Shown here piece by piece: positions 20,472 to 29,311 of a stretch of 38,892 nucleotides of DNA. Below the pieces are notes generated by a model. That model saw only the letters and a list, made by a program, of their open reading frames with translations, had not been told where the DNA came from and did no database searches. Numbering within the stretch: the first letter of the stretch is position 1; every line of letters begins with the position of its first letter. Made by a program: the position numbers and the translations under genes. This DNA is from Bacteroidota bacterium (GTDB taxonomy: Bacteria; Bacteroidota; Bacteroidia; AKYH767-A; OLB10), in the NCBI GenBank assembly GCA_016713525.1, contig JADJOZ010000018.1:1-38892 (forward strand), in the 5' to 3' direction.

Positions 20472-21818
20472 GTGAGAAAAGTTTTAATCATTGATGACGA
20501 AGAAAAGCTAAGGGCTTTGTTGGCCCGGATAATTGGCCTGGAAGGGTTTGAGGTTATTCAGACCGGAGATCTAAAGTCAGCGCTGAAAAAACTGGAGCTT
20601 TATGATTTTGACGTTATTTTGTGTGACGTTAAGCTCCCTGATGGGAATGGGGTTGATTTTGTCAGAAAAATTAAAGAGGTAGATTCCATTCCTGAAGTAA
20701 TTTTATTAACTGCTTACGGCAATATACCGGATGGGGTTCAGGCAATAAAAAACGGGGCTTTCGATTACATTACCAAAGGCGATGATAACAACAAGATTAT
20801 ACCCTTGTTGTATAAAGCAGCTGAAAAAGCCGATTTAGCAAAACGCATCAAACAACTTGAAAAACAACTTGGTAATAAACACTCTTTTGATTCCATCATT
20901 GGTGAGTCAAAAGCGATTCAAAAGGCAATGGATTTAGCGAAGAAAGTAGCCATTACCGATACAACTGTTTTGCTGACCGGCGAAACCGGTACCGGCAAGG
21001 AAGTGTTTGCACATGCTATTCATCAGGAAAGCGGTCGCTCACAAAAAAGTTTTGTAGCTATAAACTGTTCTGCATTCAGTAAAGATTTACTGGAAAGCGA
21101 AATGTTCGGACATAAAGCCGGAGCTTTTACAGGGGCGACAAAAGATCAGAAGGGCCTTTTTGAAGAAGCCAATCATGGTACTATATTTTTAGATGAAATT
21201 GGTGAAATGGCACTTGATCTTCAGGCAAAATTGTTAAGAGTATTGGAAGCTGGTGAATTTATAAGAGTAGGGGATAGTAAACCTACCAAAGTAGATGTCA
21301 GAATAATTGCTGCCACCAACAGAGATTTGCAACAGGAAATAGAGAAAGGGTCATTCAGGTCTGATCTATTTTACCGGATATCAGTTTTTCAAATTCACCT
21401 TCCACCTCTCAGAGAACGATTAAATGATATTGAGCAACTTGCAAAACATTTCTTGCTTTCATTCTCTTTGAAAACTAACAAACAAGTTGTTTCCATCAAC
21501 AGTGATTATTTCGAAACGCTAAAGCAACATACCTGGAAAGGTAATATTCGGGAGCTTAAAAATGTAATTGAGCGAAGTGTCATTTTATGTGACAATGTGT
21601 TAAATGCATCATATTTGCCTGTTGAAATGCAACTTCCCATCAAGGAAACAAAAACCGGTAAAACACTTTCTGCTTTTGATTTAGCAAGTGCCGAAAAATT
21701 ACATATCCAAAAAGTGTTAAATTACACCGGAGGCAATAAAACCAGAGCAGCTGAACTGCTTAACATTGCGCTCACTACACTTTACCGAAAAATTTCAGAG
21801 TACGGTTTGGATTCATAA
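20472..21818 (+). CDS. NtrC-family sigma-54-dependent response regulator
   Basis: An intact 448-residue frame from a GTG start, supported by the upstream promoter. Residues 1-115 form a receiver domain with the acidic pair D8/D9, the phospho-acceptor D52 (CDVKLPDGNG) and K102. Residues about 140-375 form the sigma-54-activating AAA+ domain with Walker A GETGTGKE (170-177), the sigma-54 contact loop GAFTGA (217-222) and Walker B FLDEIGEM (239-246). A Fis-type helix-turn-helix lies at the C-terminus (GGNKTRAAELLNIALTTLYR). It activates transcription from -24/-12 promoters when phosphorylated. Its position directly ahead of kdp, with no KdpE in the window, makes the kdp histidine kinase its likely partner and kdp its likely target. 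Both points are inference. Confidence 0.92.
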   Translation: MRKVLIIDDEEKLRALLARIIGLEGFEVIQTGDLKSALKKLELYDFDVILCDVKLPDGNGVDFVRKIKEVDSIPEVILLTAYGNIPDGVQAIKNGAFDYITKGDDNNKIIPLLYKAAEKADLAKRIKQLEKQLGNKHSFDSIIGESKAIQKAMDLAKKVAITDTTVLLTGETGTGKEVFAHAIHQESGRSQKSFVAINCSAFSKDLLESEMFGHKAGAFTGATKDQKGLFEEANHGTIFLDEIGEMALDLQAKLLRVLEAGEFIRVGDSKPTKVDVRIIAATNRDLQQEIEKGSFRSDLFYRISVFQIHLPPLRERLNDIEQLAKHFLLSFSLKTNKQVVSINSDYFETLKQHTWKGNIRELKNVIERSVILCDNVLNASYLPVEMQLPIKETKTGKTLSAFDLASAEKLHIQKVLNYTGGNKTRAAELLNIALTTLYRKISEYGLDS

Positions 21819-21842
21819 ACCCTGTCATTTTGCTATGAACTA

Positions 21843-21867
21843 CCCTTTCATTTTGAAAGGGTTTTTT
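21843..21867 (+). terminator. Rho-independent terminator of the sigma-54 activator gene
   Basis: CCCTTTCA (21843-21850) pairs perfectly with TGAAAGGG (21854-21861) around TTT, followed by six T. It lies 25 bases after the activator stop and separates that gene from the kdp transcription unit. Confidence 0.85.
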
Positions 21868-21957
21868 GTTTTGGACTTTTCTATGCCAACGCAATATAAA
21901 ATTGCAATTGCCTCTTTCTCAAGCCATTATCTCAAATTTATGCTCTCACCTCATAAC

Positions 21958-21973
21958 TGGAGCATCAATTGTA
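21958..21973 (+). promoter_or_regulatory. Candidate sigma-54 (-24/-12) promoter for the kdp operon
   Basis: TGGAGCATCAATTGTA fits the sigma-54 pattern TGGCACG-N4-TTGCA with GG at -24 and TTG at -12, spaced correctly; the -12 dinucleotide is GT rather than GC. It lies between the activator terminator and the first small ORF (ATG at 21998), which would leave a leader of roughly 15 bases. The neighbouring sigma-54 activator makes the site plausible. Confidence 0.4.
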
Positions 21974-21997
21974 TCCACCTTTCCAAAATTTAATAAA

Positions 21998-22114
21998 ATG
22001 ACAACTGCTAATAAAGAAGTTGACAGACTAACATCCAGGTTATTTAGACTATTCCTTCTATCAATGTTTGGAGGAATACTAATTACAGAAATATTAAATG
22101 AACTGAGTAAATAA
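21998..22114 (+). CDS. Small membrane protein upstream of kdp (38 residues)
   Basis: MTTANKEVDRLTSRLFRLFL continuing LSMFGGILITEILNELSK. It has a charged N-terminus and one hydrophobic helix (about residues 16-32), so a small single-pass inner-membrane protein is likely. It is the first ORF after the candidate sigma-54 promoter and 32 bases ahead of the next gene. Function unknown. Its location suggests a small accessory of the Kdp pump or its sensor. It could also be a fortuitous ORF, but its helix and spacing argue for a real gene. Confidence 0.5.
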   Translation: MTTANKEVDRLTSRLFRLFLLSMFGGILITEILNELSK

Positions 22115-22146
22115 AAATTCCTTTAAAGTCCAATATAACAAACAAT

Positions 22147-22431
22147 ATGAAAAATAGAGCAAACAGGAACACCTATTCGCAAATGCAAAGATTTGCCGAT
22201 GTAACAAAACAACTCATTATGATGGGAAATATTGGGAGAGCCAAACAATGTATGAATATTGCTGAGAACATTTTCAGAACAGGCAATTCAGAAATTAAAA
22301 ACGCTATAACCAATGTTTATATATACTCTGTTTCCACATTTCTGGAATTACATAAATGCAGCATTCGAAATTTGTTTCCTGAATTTTTAAAATCAGAGTA
22401 CCAAAAACAAGTTAGAGCCTCTGGAATATGA
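22147..22431 (+). CDS. Uncharacterised 94-residue protein in the kdp leader
   Basis: MKNRANRNTYSQMQRFADVT and onward with KQLIMMGNIGRAKQCMNIAE, TNVYIYSVSTFLELHKCSIR and the end LKSEYQKQVRASGI. The text looks like a small helical, soluble protein with a helix-hairpin pattern (GNIGRAKQCMNIAENIF) similar to single TPR-like repeats. I recall similar small proteins beside kdp in other Bacteroidota, but this is not checked. There is no signal peptide or catalytic motif. Its frame is intact, unlike many neighbours, and it lies in the same orientation as kdp. A regulatory role is possible but unsupported. Confidence 0.65.
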   Translation: MKNRANRNTYSQMQRFADVTKQLIMMGNIGRAKQCMNIAENIFRTGNSEIKNAITNVYIYSVSTFLELHKCSIRNLFPEFLKSEYQKQVRASGI

Positions 22432-22510
22432 TTACTATCATTCCATACAATGACACATATTATATAGTAATGTAGGTTCTTGTTTAATCTTAATAAATAG
22501 AAATATCAAC

Positions 22511-22594
22511 ATGCTAACATTAATACTTATAGTTTCCGGAATCTTATGCTTTATACTATTTCAAAAAGTCATAAACTTCCTCGAAAATATCTAA
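22511..22594 (+). CDS. Tiny membrane peptide ahead of kdpF (27 residues)
   Basis: MLTLILIVSGILCFILFQKV followed by INFLENI: one hydrophobic helix and a short cytoplasmic tail. It lies 31 bases ahead of kdpF and has a similar size and layout. It may be a second KdpF-like peptide or a separate small regulator. The call rests on composition and position only. Confidence 0.45.
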   Translation: MLTLILIVSGILCFILFQKVINFLENI

Positions 22595-22625
22595 TTTATC
22601 ATTTCACAAGTCAAAAATTGAAAAT

Positions 22626-22703
22626 ATGACTGTATTATTCATTTTAGCTATAGCAGTTTTCTGCTATTTGATCTATGTACTATTGAAGCCTGAAAAATTC
22701 TAA
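22626..22703 (+). CDS. kdpF: K+-transporting ATPase subunit KdpF (25 residues)
   Basis: MTVLFILAIAVFCYLIYVLL followed by KPEKF. A single hydrophobic helix ending in the motif L-x-x-P-E-K-F, which is the signature of KdpF peptides directly ahead of kdpA. In the Kdp complex KdpF sits at the lipid interface of KdpA and stabilises the pump. The kdpA start follows 18 bases later. Confidence 0.9.
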   Translation: MTVLFILAIAVFCYLIYVLLKPEKF

Positions 22704-22721
22704 CATCTAATATTGAAAATT

Positions 22722-24441
22722 ATGAATGCAGAAATTACCGGTGTCATTGTCATGTTCGCCATTACGGTGTTACTTGCTGTACCGCTCGGAAAATATATAG
22801 CAGCTGTTTTTAAAGGAGAGAAAACTATTCTTGATTTCATAGCTCCATTTGAAAGATTTGTTTATCGAATTTGTGGTATTGATGTCACAAAAGAGATGAA
22901 CTGGAAACAACACATGTTAGCAATGCTTGCCATGAATATGTTATGGTTTGTATATGCGTTTGTGATGCTGATTTCACAAGGTAGTTTATTCCTGAATCCG
23001 GATGGAAATCCTTCCATGACACCTGATTTAAGTTTTAATACCGCAATAAGCTTCATGGTGAATTGCAATTTGCAACACTATTCGGGCGAATCGGGATTAA
23101 CCTATCTGACACAATTAGCGGTTATCACATTTTGCAATTTGTTTCTGCGGCAACTGGAATTGCAGCCCTGATAGTAGTGTTTAATGCCATGCGTGAAAAG
23201 GTTACAGATCGATTGGGGAACTTCTTCGATATTTTTACAAAAACTATTACCCGAATCCTCTTGCCCATATCTATAATAATTGCAATTATTTTGGCATTCA
23301 ATGGTTCTCCTGCAAGTTTTGAAGGGAAAGATACAATTACAACTCTGCAAGGAGATACTGTACAGGTGTCGCGAGGCCCTGCAGCCGGGATGATTGCAAT
23401 AAAACATCTTGGAACAAATGGAGGAGGTTGGTTCGGAGTTAACTCAGCCCATCCTCTTGAAAACCCCAATTATTTTACCAATATGGTTGAGATGATTGCA
23501 CAGGTATTGATTCCCTTAGCAATGATTTTTGCTCTTGGTTATTTTCTCAACCGGAAACGTTTATCGTGGATAATTTTTGGGGTGATGACTGCCGGAATGC
23601 TCACATTATTAATTCCAACAATGGTATCAGAAATAAATGGAAATCCGGCTATTTCTGAAATGGGAATTGATCAGAGTTCAGGAAGTATGGAAGGGAAGGA
23701 AGTTCGTTTTGGCGCAGCAGCTTCTGCTTATTGGAGTATTGTAACAACTATTATTTCTACCGGATCTGTAAATTCCATGCATGATAGTTCGATGCCCGTT
23801 TCCGGTGCAATGCAATTGTTGGGAATGATGACGAATGCTTTTATGGTGGCTGTGGCGTAGGAATTTTAAATTATTATGTATTTATAATAATTGCTGTTTT
23901 TATTTCCGGATTAATGGTAGGTCGTACACCCGAGTTCTTAGGACGGAAAATAGAAGCACGCGAGATGAAAATTGCTTCTATGGTTGCATTACTTCATCCC
24001 TTCCTGATTCTTTCAGGAACAGCACTGGCATCATGGACAATTGTGAATCATCCCGATGCCAGTTGGTCGGTGCTTCCCGCCAATTGGTTGAATAACCCGG
24101 GTTATCATGGGTTTTCAGAAATGTTATATGAATTTACTTAAGCCGCAGCTAACAATGGCAGTGGATTTGAAGGCCTGGGCGATAATAATATCTTCTGGAA
24201 TATCACCACCGGATTTGTATTAATCTTAGGCAGATTCTTGCCAATTATTGGCCCTGTGGCCATTGCCGGTATCTTAGCCAGGAAAAAGTACATTCCTGAA
24301 TCAGCAGGAACACTAAGAACCGATACCGCAACTTTTGGATTTATGACTTATGCAGTAATAATGATACTTGCTGCACTGGCCTTTTTCCCTGCCCTGGCGC
24401 TGGGACCGTTGGCTGAATTTTTTCGTTATATAATTAATTGA
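22722..24441 (+). CDS. kdpA: K+-transporting ATPase subunit A (KdpA), broken by indels and one stop
   Basis: The potassium-selective channel-like subunit of the Kdp pump. The ATG at 22722 (MNAEITGVIVMFAITVLLAV) is preferred to an upstream TTG. The four selectivity-filter repeats are recognisable: CNLQHYSGESGLTYLTQLAV, GTNGGGWFGVNSAHPLENP, GMMTNAF followed by GGCGVGILN, and AAANNGSGFEGLGDN. Breaks occur near 23130 and near 23840. An in-frame TAA at 24139 replaces the Ser normally found in the fourth filter region (EFT-stop-AAANNG), explainable by one C-to-A change. Reconstructed length of about 573 residues is normal. All landmarks remain, so the genomic gene is probably intact. Confidence 0.93.
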
Positions 24442-24464
24442 ACCGTTTTAAATACAAATACATT

Positions 24465-26518
24465 ATGTCATCTGTCAGAAAGGAAGTACAAGCCATGAAA
24501 TTGTTTGATAAAAAACTGGTTTCTGAAGCACTGAAGCAATCCGTTGTAAAGCTGCATCCTAAATTTATGGTGAAGAACCCGGTTATGTTTACTGTGGAAA
24601 TAGGAACACTGGTTATGCTGTTTGTTTGTATCTGGATTTTAGCAGGCGAGCAATCACAGGGAAGTTTTACTTATAACTTAATTATTTTTCTTGTATTATT
24701 ACTTACTTTATTATTTGCCAATTTTGCAGAAGCCGTTGCTGAAGCAAGGGGAAAGGCACAAGCTGAGTCACTCCGTAAAACAAGAGAAGAAACTCCTGCG
24801 AAGTTATTTCAATCGGGAGGAATCAAAATAATAAGTTCCGCACAACTTAAGAAGGGCGATGTTTTTGTTTGCGAAGCAGGTGGCATCATCGCACTGGATG
24901 GCGAAATAATTGAAGGAATCGCTACTATTGATGAATCGGCTATAACAGGTGAATCGGCTCCGGTTATTCGTGAAGCAGGAGGTGATAAATCGAGCGTCAC
25001 CGGTGGCACTAAAGTGTTATCAGATAAAATTAAAGTTCAGGTAACTGTTGAACCTGGTGAATCTTTTTTAGATAAAATGATTTCACTTGTTGAAGGTGCC
25101 AGCAGACAAAAAACTCCGAATGAAATTGCACTTACAATTCTATTAGCTGCCTTCACACTGGTGTTTATTATTGTTTGTGTAACACTTAAACCCTTTGCTG
25201 ATTATGCCAATACACCAATCACTATTGCTGCATATATTTCTCTGTTTGTATGTCTGATTCCTACAACTATTGGGGGCTTGCTCTCTGCAATTGGAATAGC
25301 AGGAATGGACAGAGCACTTCGGGCGAATGTAATAACTAAATCCGGAAAGGCTGTTGAGACGGCCGGCGATATCGATGTGCTACTACTTGATAAAACAGGA
25401 ACTATCACTATAGGAAATCGCAAAGCGACACACTTTTTTCCTGTTGCTGGTTATGATAGTGATAAATTTATTGCGAACTGCGTCTTGTCTTCCCTCTCAG
25501 ATGAAACGCCCGAGGGTAAATCAATTGTAGAACTTGCTAAACAATCAGGTTCCAAATCGCACCCGGCTGATACCCTCATTAAAGATGCGCGATTTATAAA
25601 GTTTGCTGCTGAAACCAGAACCAGTGGAGTTGATATCGCAAATGTAATTCGTATACGTAAAGGAGCATTTGATGCAATAAAAAATATTTCTCAGAAGGCA
25701 GGATTTGTTTTTCCTGATGAAACAGAGAAGAATGTCAAAAAATTTCCAGTAATGGAGGAACACCTCTGGTGGTGTCTGAAAACGATAAGGTAATTGGTGT
25801 CATTGAACTTCAGGATATAATTAAACCAGGTATCAGTGAACGATTCGACAGATTACGAAAAATGGGAATCAAGACCGTTATGGTTACCGGCGATAATCCT
25901 TTAACAGCAAAATTTATTGCTGAGAAAGCAGGTGTTGATGATTTCATTGCTGAAGCCAAACCTGAAGATAAAATGAATTACATTAAGAAGGAACAAGCCG
26001 AAGGAAGATTGGTTGCAATGATGGGAGATGGTACTAACGATGCACCTGCACTTGCCCAGGCTGATGTTGGGGTGGCAATGAACAGTGGTACTCAGGCTGC
26101 TAAAGAGGCCGGCAATATGGTTGATTTAGATAATGACCCAACTAAATTAATTGAAGTAGTAGAAATTGGTAAGCAATTGCTGATTACCAGAGGTACACTC
26201 ACAACATTCTCAATTGCTAATGATGTAGCAAAATATTTTGCAATTGTTCCAGCCTTATTTATTGCTGCTATTCCTGCCTTGCAAGGACTTAATATTATGA
26301 AATTGCATAGTACTGAAAGTGCCATATTGTCTGCTGTAATTTTCAATGCTATTATAATTCCAATTTTAATCCCTCTGGCTCTGAGAGGCGTTAAATACAA
26401 ACCAATTGGAGCAAGTGCGCTTCTGCAAAGGAATTTATTAATATACGGTATTGGTGGTTTGCTGATTCCTTTTGTAGGAATTAAATTACTTGACTTAGCT
26501 GTAGGAATATTCTTTTAA
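24465..26518 (+). CDS. kdpB: K+-transporting ATPase subunit B (KdpB), one frameshift
   Basis: The ATP-hydrolysing P-type subunit. The start at 24465 (MSSVRKEVQAMKLFDKKLVS) is 23 bases after kdpA; an internal ATG at 24495 is an alternative. It contains HPKFMVKNPVMFTVEIGT, the actuator motif SAITGESAPV, the phosphorylation motif DKTGTIT, the hinge MMGDGTNDAPALAQADVGVA and NSGTQAAKEAGNMVDLDNDP, and the C-terminal helices. The break near 25755-25770 interrupts FPVNGGTPLVVSENDKVIGV; shifting by one base restores it. Total is about 684 residues, matching the family. The product forms a complex with KdpA, KdpC and KdpF in the inner membrane. Confidence 0.95.
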
Positions 26519-26539
26519 TCAATTACAAAACTTAACATT

Positions 26540-27103
26540 ATGAAAACATATATTCTACCATCGTTAAAACTAACTGTTGCTCTTATCATTCTCTGTTCAG
26601 CTTTATATCCTTTACTGATAGCAGGTGTTGCAAGAATGACTCCTGGTGGAGGCAATGGCGTAATTATCTCTCAGAATGGAAAAATACTTGGGTATGAAAA
26701 TATTGGTCAGAAGTTTACTGATCCAAAATATTTTTGGGGAAGGCCATCAGCAGTTGATTACAATGCTGCCGGATCTTGTGGTAGCAACAAAGGACCTTCC
26801 AACCCAGATTATCTGGTTGTAGTACAGGCTCGTATTGATACATTTATGGTATACCATCCGGGTATTTCCAAATCACAAATACCTGCCGAAATGGTGACGG
26901 CATCCGGAAGTGGACTGGATCCGAACATCTCAGTAAATGCTGCAAAAGTTCAGGTTAAACGAATTGCGACTAACAGAAACATTAGTGAAAAAATTTTAAA
27001 TGAGCTTATAGCTGAATGTACTGAGACGGTGTTTCTTGGTTTATTTGGACCTGAAAAAATTAATGTACTTAAATTGAACATAAAATTAGATCAATTAAAA
27101 TAA
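26540..27103 (+). CDS. kdpC: K+-transporting ATPase subunit C (KdpC)
   Basis: An intact 187-residue frame. One N-terminal membrane helix (LKLTVALIILCSALYPLLIA) is followed by the periplasmic domain with family landmarks FTDPKYFWGRPSAVDYNAA, SNKGPSNPDYL, VTASGSGLDPNISVNAAKVQ and the C-terminal FGPEKINVLKLNIKLDQL. KdpC stabilises the KdpA-KdpB complex. It starts 21 bases after kdpB and ends 8 bases before the porin gene. Confidence 0.95.
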   Translation: MKTYILPSLKLTVALIILCSALYPLLIAGVARMTPGGGNGVIISQNGKILGYENIGQKFTDPKYFWGRPSAVDYNAAGSCGSNKGPSNPDYLVVVQARIDTFMVYHPGISKSQIPAEMVTASGSGLDPNISVNAAKVQVKRIATNRNISEKILNELIAECTETVFLGLFGPEKINVLKLNIKLDQLK

Positions 27104-27111
27104 CTGAAGAC

Positions 27112-28188
27112 ATGAAACAAATACTAACTGGAATATTGTTGCTGACTACATCTTTAACTAATGCTCAATTTGATACATCTAAAGCAAGTTTGATGTTGTC
27201 AGGTTATGTAGAAGCTTATTATGGCTATGATTTGAATGAACCGGAAAATCATTCCCGACCATCATTTATTTATAGTCACAACAGGCATAATGAATTTAAT
27301 CTGAATCTAGGATTTATAAAAGCTTCATATTTAACTGACAAGGTACGGGCAAACTTCGCTTTGGCAAGCGGAACATATATGAATGCAAATTATGCTTCTG
27401 AAACGGGAGTGTTAAAGAGCATTTATGAAGCAAATGCCGGATTCAAAATCTCCAAAAATAAAAATCTGTGGGTTGATGCAGGAGTTTTTGCATCACATAT
27501 TGGCTTTGAAAGTGCCATATCTAAAGATTGCAGAGTGCTGACAAGGAGCATTCTTGCTGAAAACTCCCCATATTTTGAAAGTGGAGCAAAGATATCTTAT
27601 ACAACTGATAATAGTAAATGGTTTTTAAGTGGGCTTGTACTTAACGGATGGCAGCGAATACAACGACCTGATGCGAATAATTCGCCTGCCTTTGGAACAC
27701 AAATTACGTATACCCCTAATTCCAAAATTACCTTAAATTATAGTACATTTTTCGGCAACGATAAACCGGATACTTCAAAGCAAATGAGATACTTTAATAA
27801 TTTGTATGGATTGTTTCAAATCAAGGATAATTTTCATCTTACTGCCGGATTTGATTTTGGAATGGAAGAAGAATCAGCAGCAAGCAGCGACTTCAACAAC
27901 TGGTACAGTCCGGTTATTATTTTACAATTTAAACTGAACAACCAGTGGACTATTGCCGGCAGGGCGGAATATTATGTTGATGAAAACGGTGTCATTATAG
28001 CAACCGGAACTGAAAATGGATTCAAAACAACCGGTTTTTCCCTGAATGTCGATTATAAAATTCGGGATAATGCTGTCTGGAGAATTGAGGGGCGTAAACT
28101 AGATAGCAAAGACAAAATTTTCAGTAACGATATCAGACCCGAAAATAATAGTACATTTGTTACTACTTCGATTGCAATTTCATTCTAA
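27112..28188 (+). CDS. Outer-membrane beta-barrel porin (OmpL/BBP2-like) in the kdp operon
   Basis: An intact 358-residue frame with a signal peptide (MKQILTGILLLTTSLTNA|Q). Then follow alternating hydrophobic/polar strands with many aromatic residues (LSGYVEAYYGYDLNEPENHS, LNLGFIKASYL, WFLSGLVLNGWQRI, ITLNYSTFFGND, WTIAGRAEYYVD, FVTTSIAISF). The final Phe is the usual end of an outer-membrane barrel. It resembles the BBP2/OmpL-like porin family. The gene lies 8 bases after kdpC, and its TAA overlaps the ATG of the sensor gene by one base, so it is translated with the operon. A role in letting K+ cross the outer membrane during K+ limitation is inferred from this context. Confidence 0.85.
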   Translation: MKQILTGILLLTTSLTNAQFDTSKASLMLSGYVEAYYGYDLNEPENHSRPSFIYSHNRHNEFNLNLGFIKASYLTDKVRANFALASGTYMNANYASETGVLKSIYEANAGFKISKNKNLWVDAGVFASHIGFESAISKDCRVLTRSILAENSPYFESGAKISYTTDNSKWFLSGLVLNGWQRIQRPDANNSPAFGTQITYTPNSKITLNYSTFFGNDKPDTSKQMRYFNNLYGLFQIKDNFHLTAGFDFGMEEESAASSDFNNWYSPVIILQFKLNNQWTIAGRAEYYVDENGVIIATGTENGFKTTGFSLNVDYKIRDNAVWRIEGRKLDSKDKIFSNDIRPENNSTFVTTSIAISF

Positions 28189-29311
28189 TGACAGAGAAAG
28201 ATAAAGCTGTTGAACATTTTCTGGATTTAATTAAAAAATCAAGAAAAGGGAAGTTCAAAATTTACATTGGTATGAGCGCCGGTGTCGGAAAATCATTCCG
28301 CATGCTACAGGAAGCACATACTCTTTTAAAAAATGGCATTGATGTAAAAATTGGATTTATTGAAACGCATGGCCGTCGGGAAACTGAAGCTCTGTTAGCC
28401 GGTTTACCGGTTGTTCCCCGACAACAAATATTTTACAAAGGGAAACAACTTGAAGAAATGGATGTTCAGGCCATTATTAATCTTCGTCCTGAAGTTGTAA
28501 TTGTAGATGAACTTGCCCATACTAATATTGAAGGTAGTAAAAATGAAAAGCGTTGGCAGGACGTTATGGATATTCTTGCGGCTGGCATAAATGTTATTTC
28601 AGCAGTAAACATTCAACACATTGAAAGTTTGAATGAAGAAGTAAAGGATATAACCGGAGTTGAGGTTAAAGAAAGAGTTCCTGACAGTGTGTTGAGTCAG
28701 GCAGATGAGGTTGTGAATATTGATCTTACAGCAGGAGAACTGATTGATCGCCTGAAGGAAGGTAAAATTTATGATGCTGAAAAAGTAGAGACGGCATTAA
28801 AGAATTTCTTTAAAAGTGACCACATTCTTCAATTGAGAGAACTTGCGCTGAAAGAGGTTGCTTCCCAGGTAGAGAGAAAAGTTGAATCTGAAGTTACTAA
28901 ACCCAATGCGCTAAGACATGAACGTTTCCTGGCATGTATCAGCAGCAAAGAGAAAATGGCCCGTACTGTAATCCGAAAAACATCCAGGTTAGCTAACTAT
29001 TATAACAGCAAATGGTATGTACTGTATGTTCAAACTCCAAATGAAGGTGTCGATAAAATTCAACTAGATAAACAAAGACATTTAATTAATAATTTTAAAT
29101 TGGCCACGGAATTAGGAGCTGAAATTATTAAAGTAGAAAGTTCTTCAGTAGCAAAGGCTATTATTGTGCAAGCGACAGATAGGAAAATTACCACCATTTG
29201 CGTTGGCAAGCCACATTTGAATCTCTTTAAAATTATTCTTTCAACAAATGTTTTTAATGAACTCTTAAAAGTCTTTCATCAAACGATATTGACCTTGTAA
29301 TATTATCATAA
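28188..29311 (+). CDS. kdpD: KdpD N-terminal sensor and USP-like domain as a separate protein (split KdpD)
   Basis: About 374 residues without membrane helices or kinase domains. Residues 20-215 are the KdpD domain with Walker A GMSAGVGKS (28-36), THGRRETEALLAGL, and Walker B VVIVDELAHTN (103-113). Residues about 240-370 are a universal-stress-like domain (HERFLACISSKEKMARTVIR; KWYVLYVQTPN). In classical KdpD these parts precede four membrane helices and a histidine kinase on one chain; here the kinase is the next gene. A missing A in the run near 29270 makes the apparent C-terminus wrong. Restoring it gives SLSSNDIDLVILS with a TAA at 29309-29311, directly abutting the next ATG. It probably senses intracellular K+ or nucleotide state and acts on the adjacent kinase (inference). 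Confidence 0.88.

Noticed and set aside
23102..23469. Two minus-strand open frames opposite kdpA
   Set aside because: They overlap the conserved selectivity-filter region of kdpA and have no start signal, domain or plausible composition.
24133..24147. In-frame TAA in kdpA as a sign of a dead pump or stop-codon readthrough
   Set aside because: A single C-to-A change explains it, the sequence on both sides is family-typical, and the whole contig has consensus errors.
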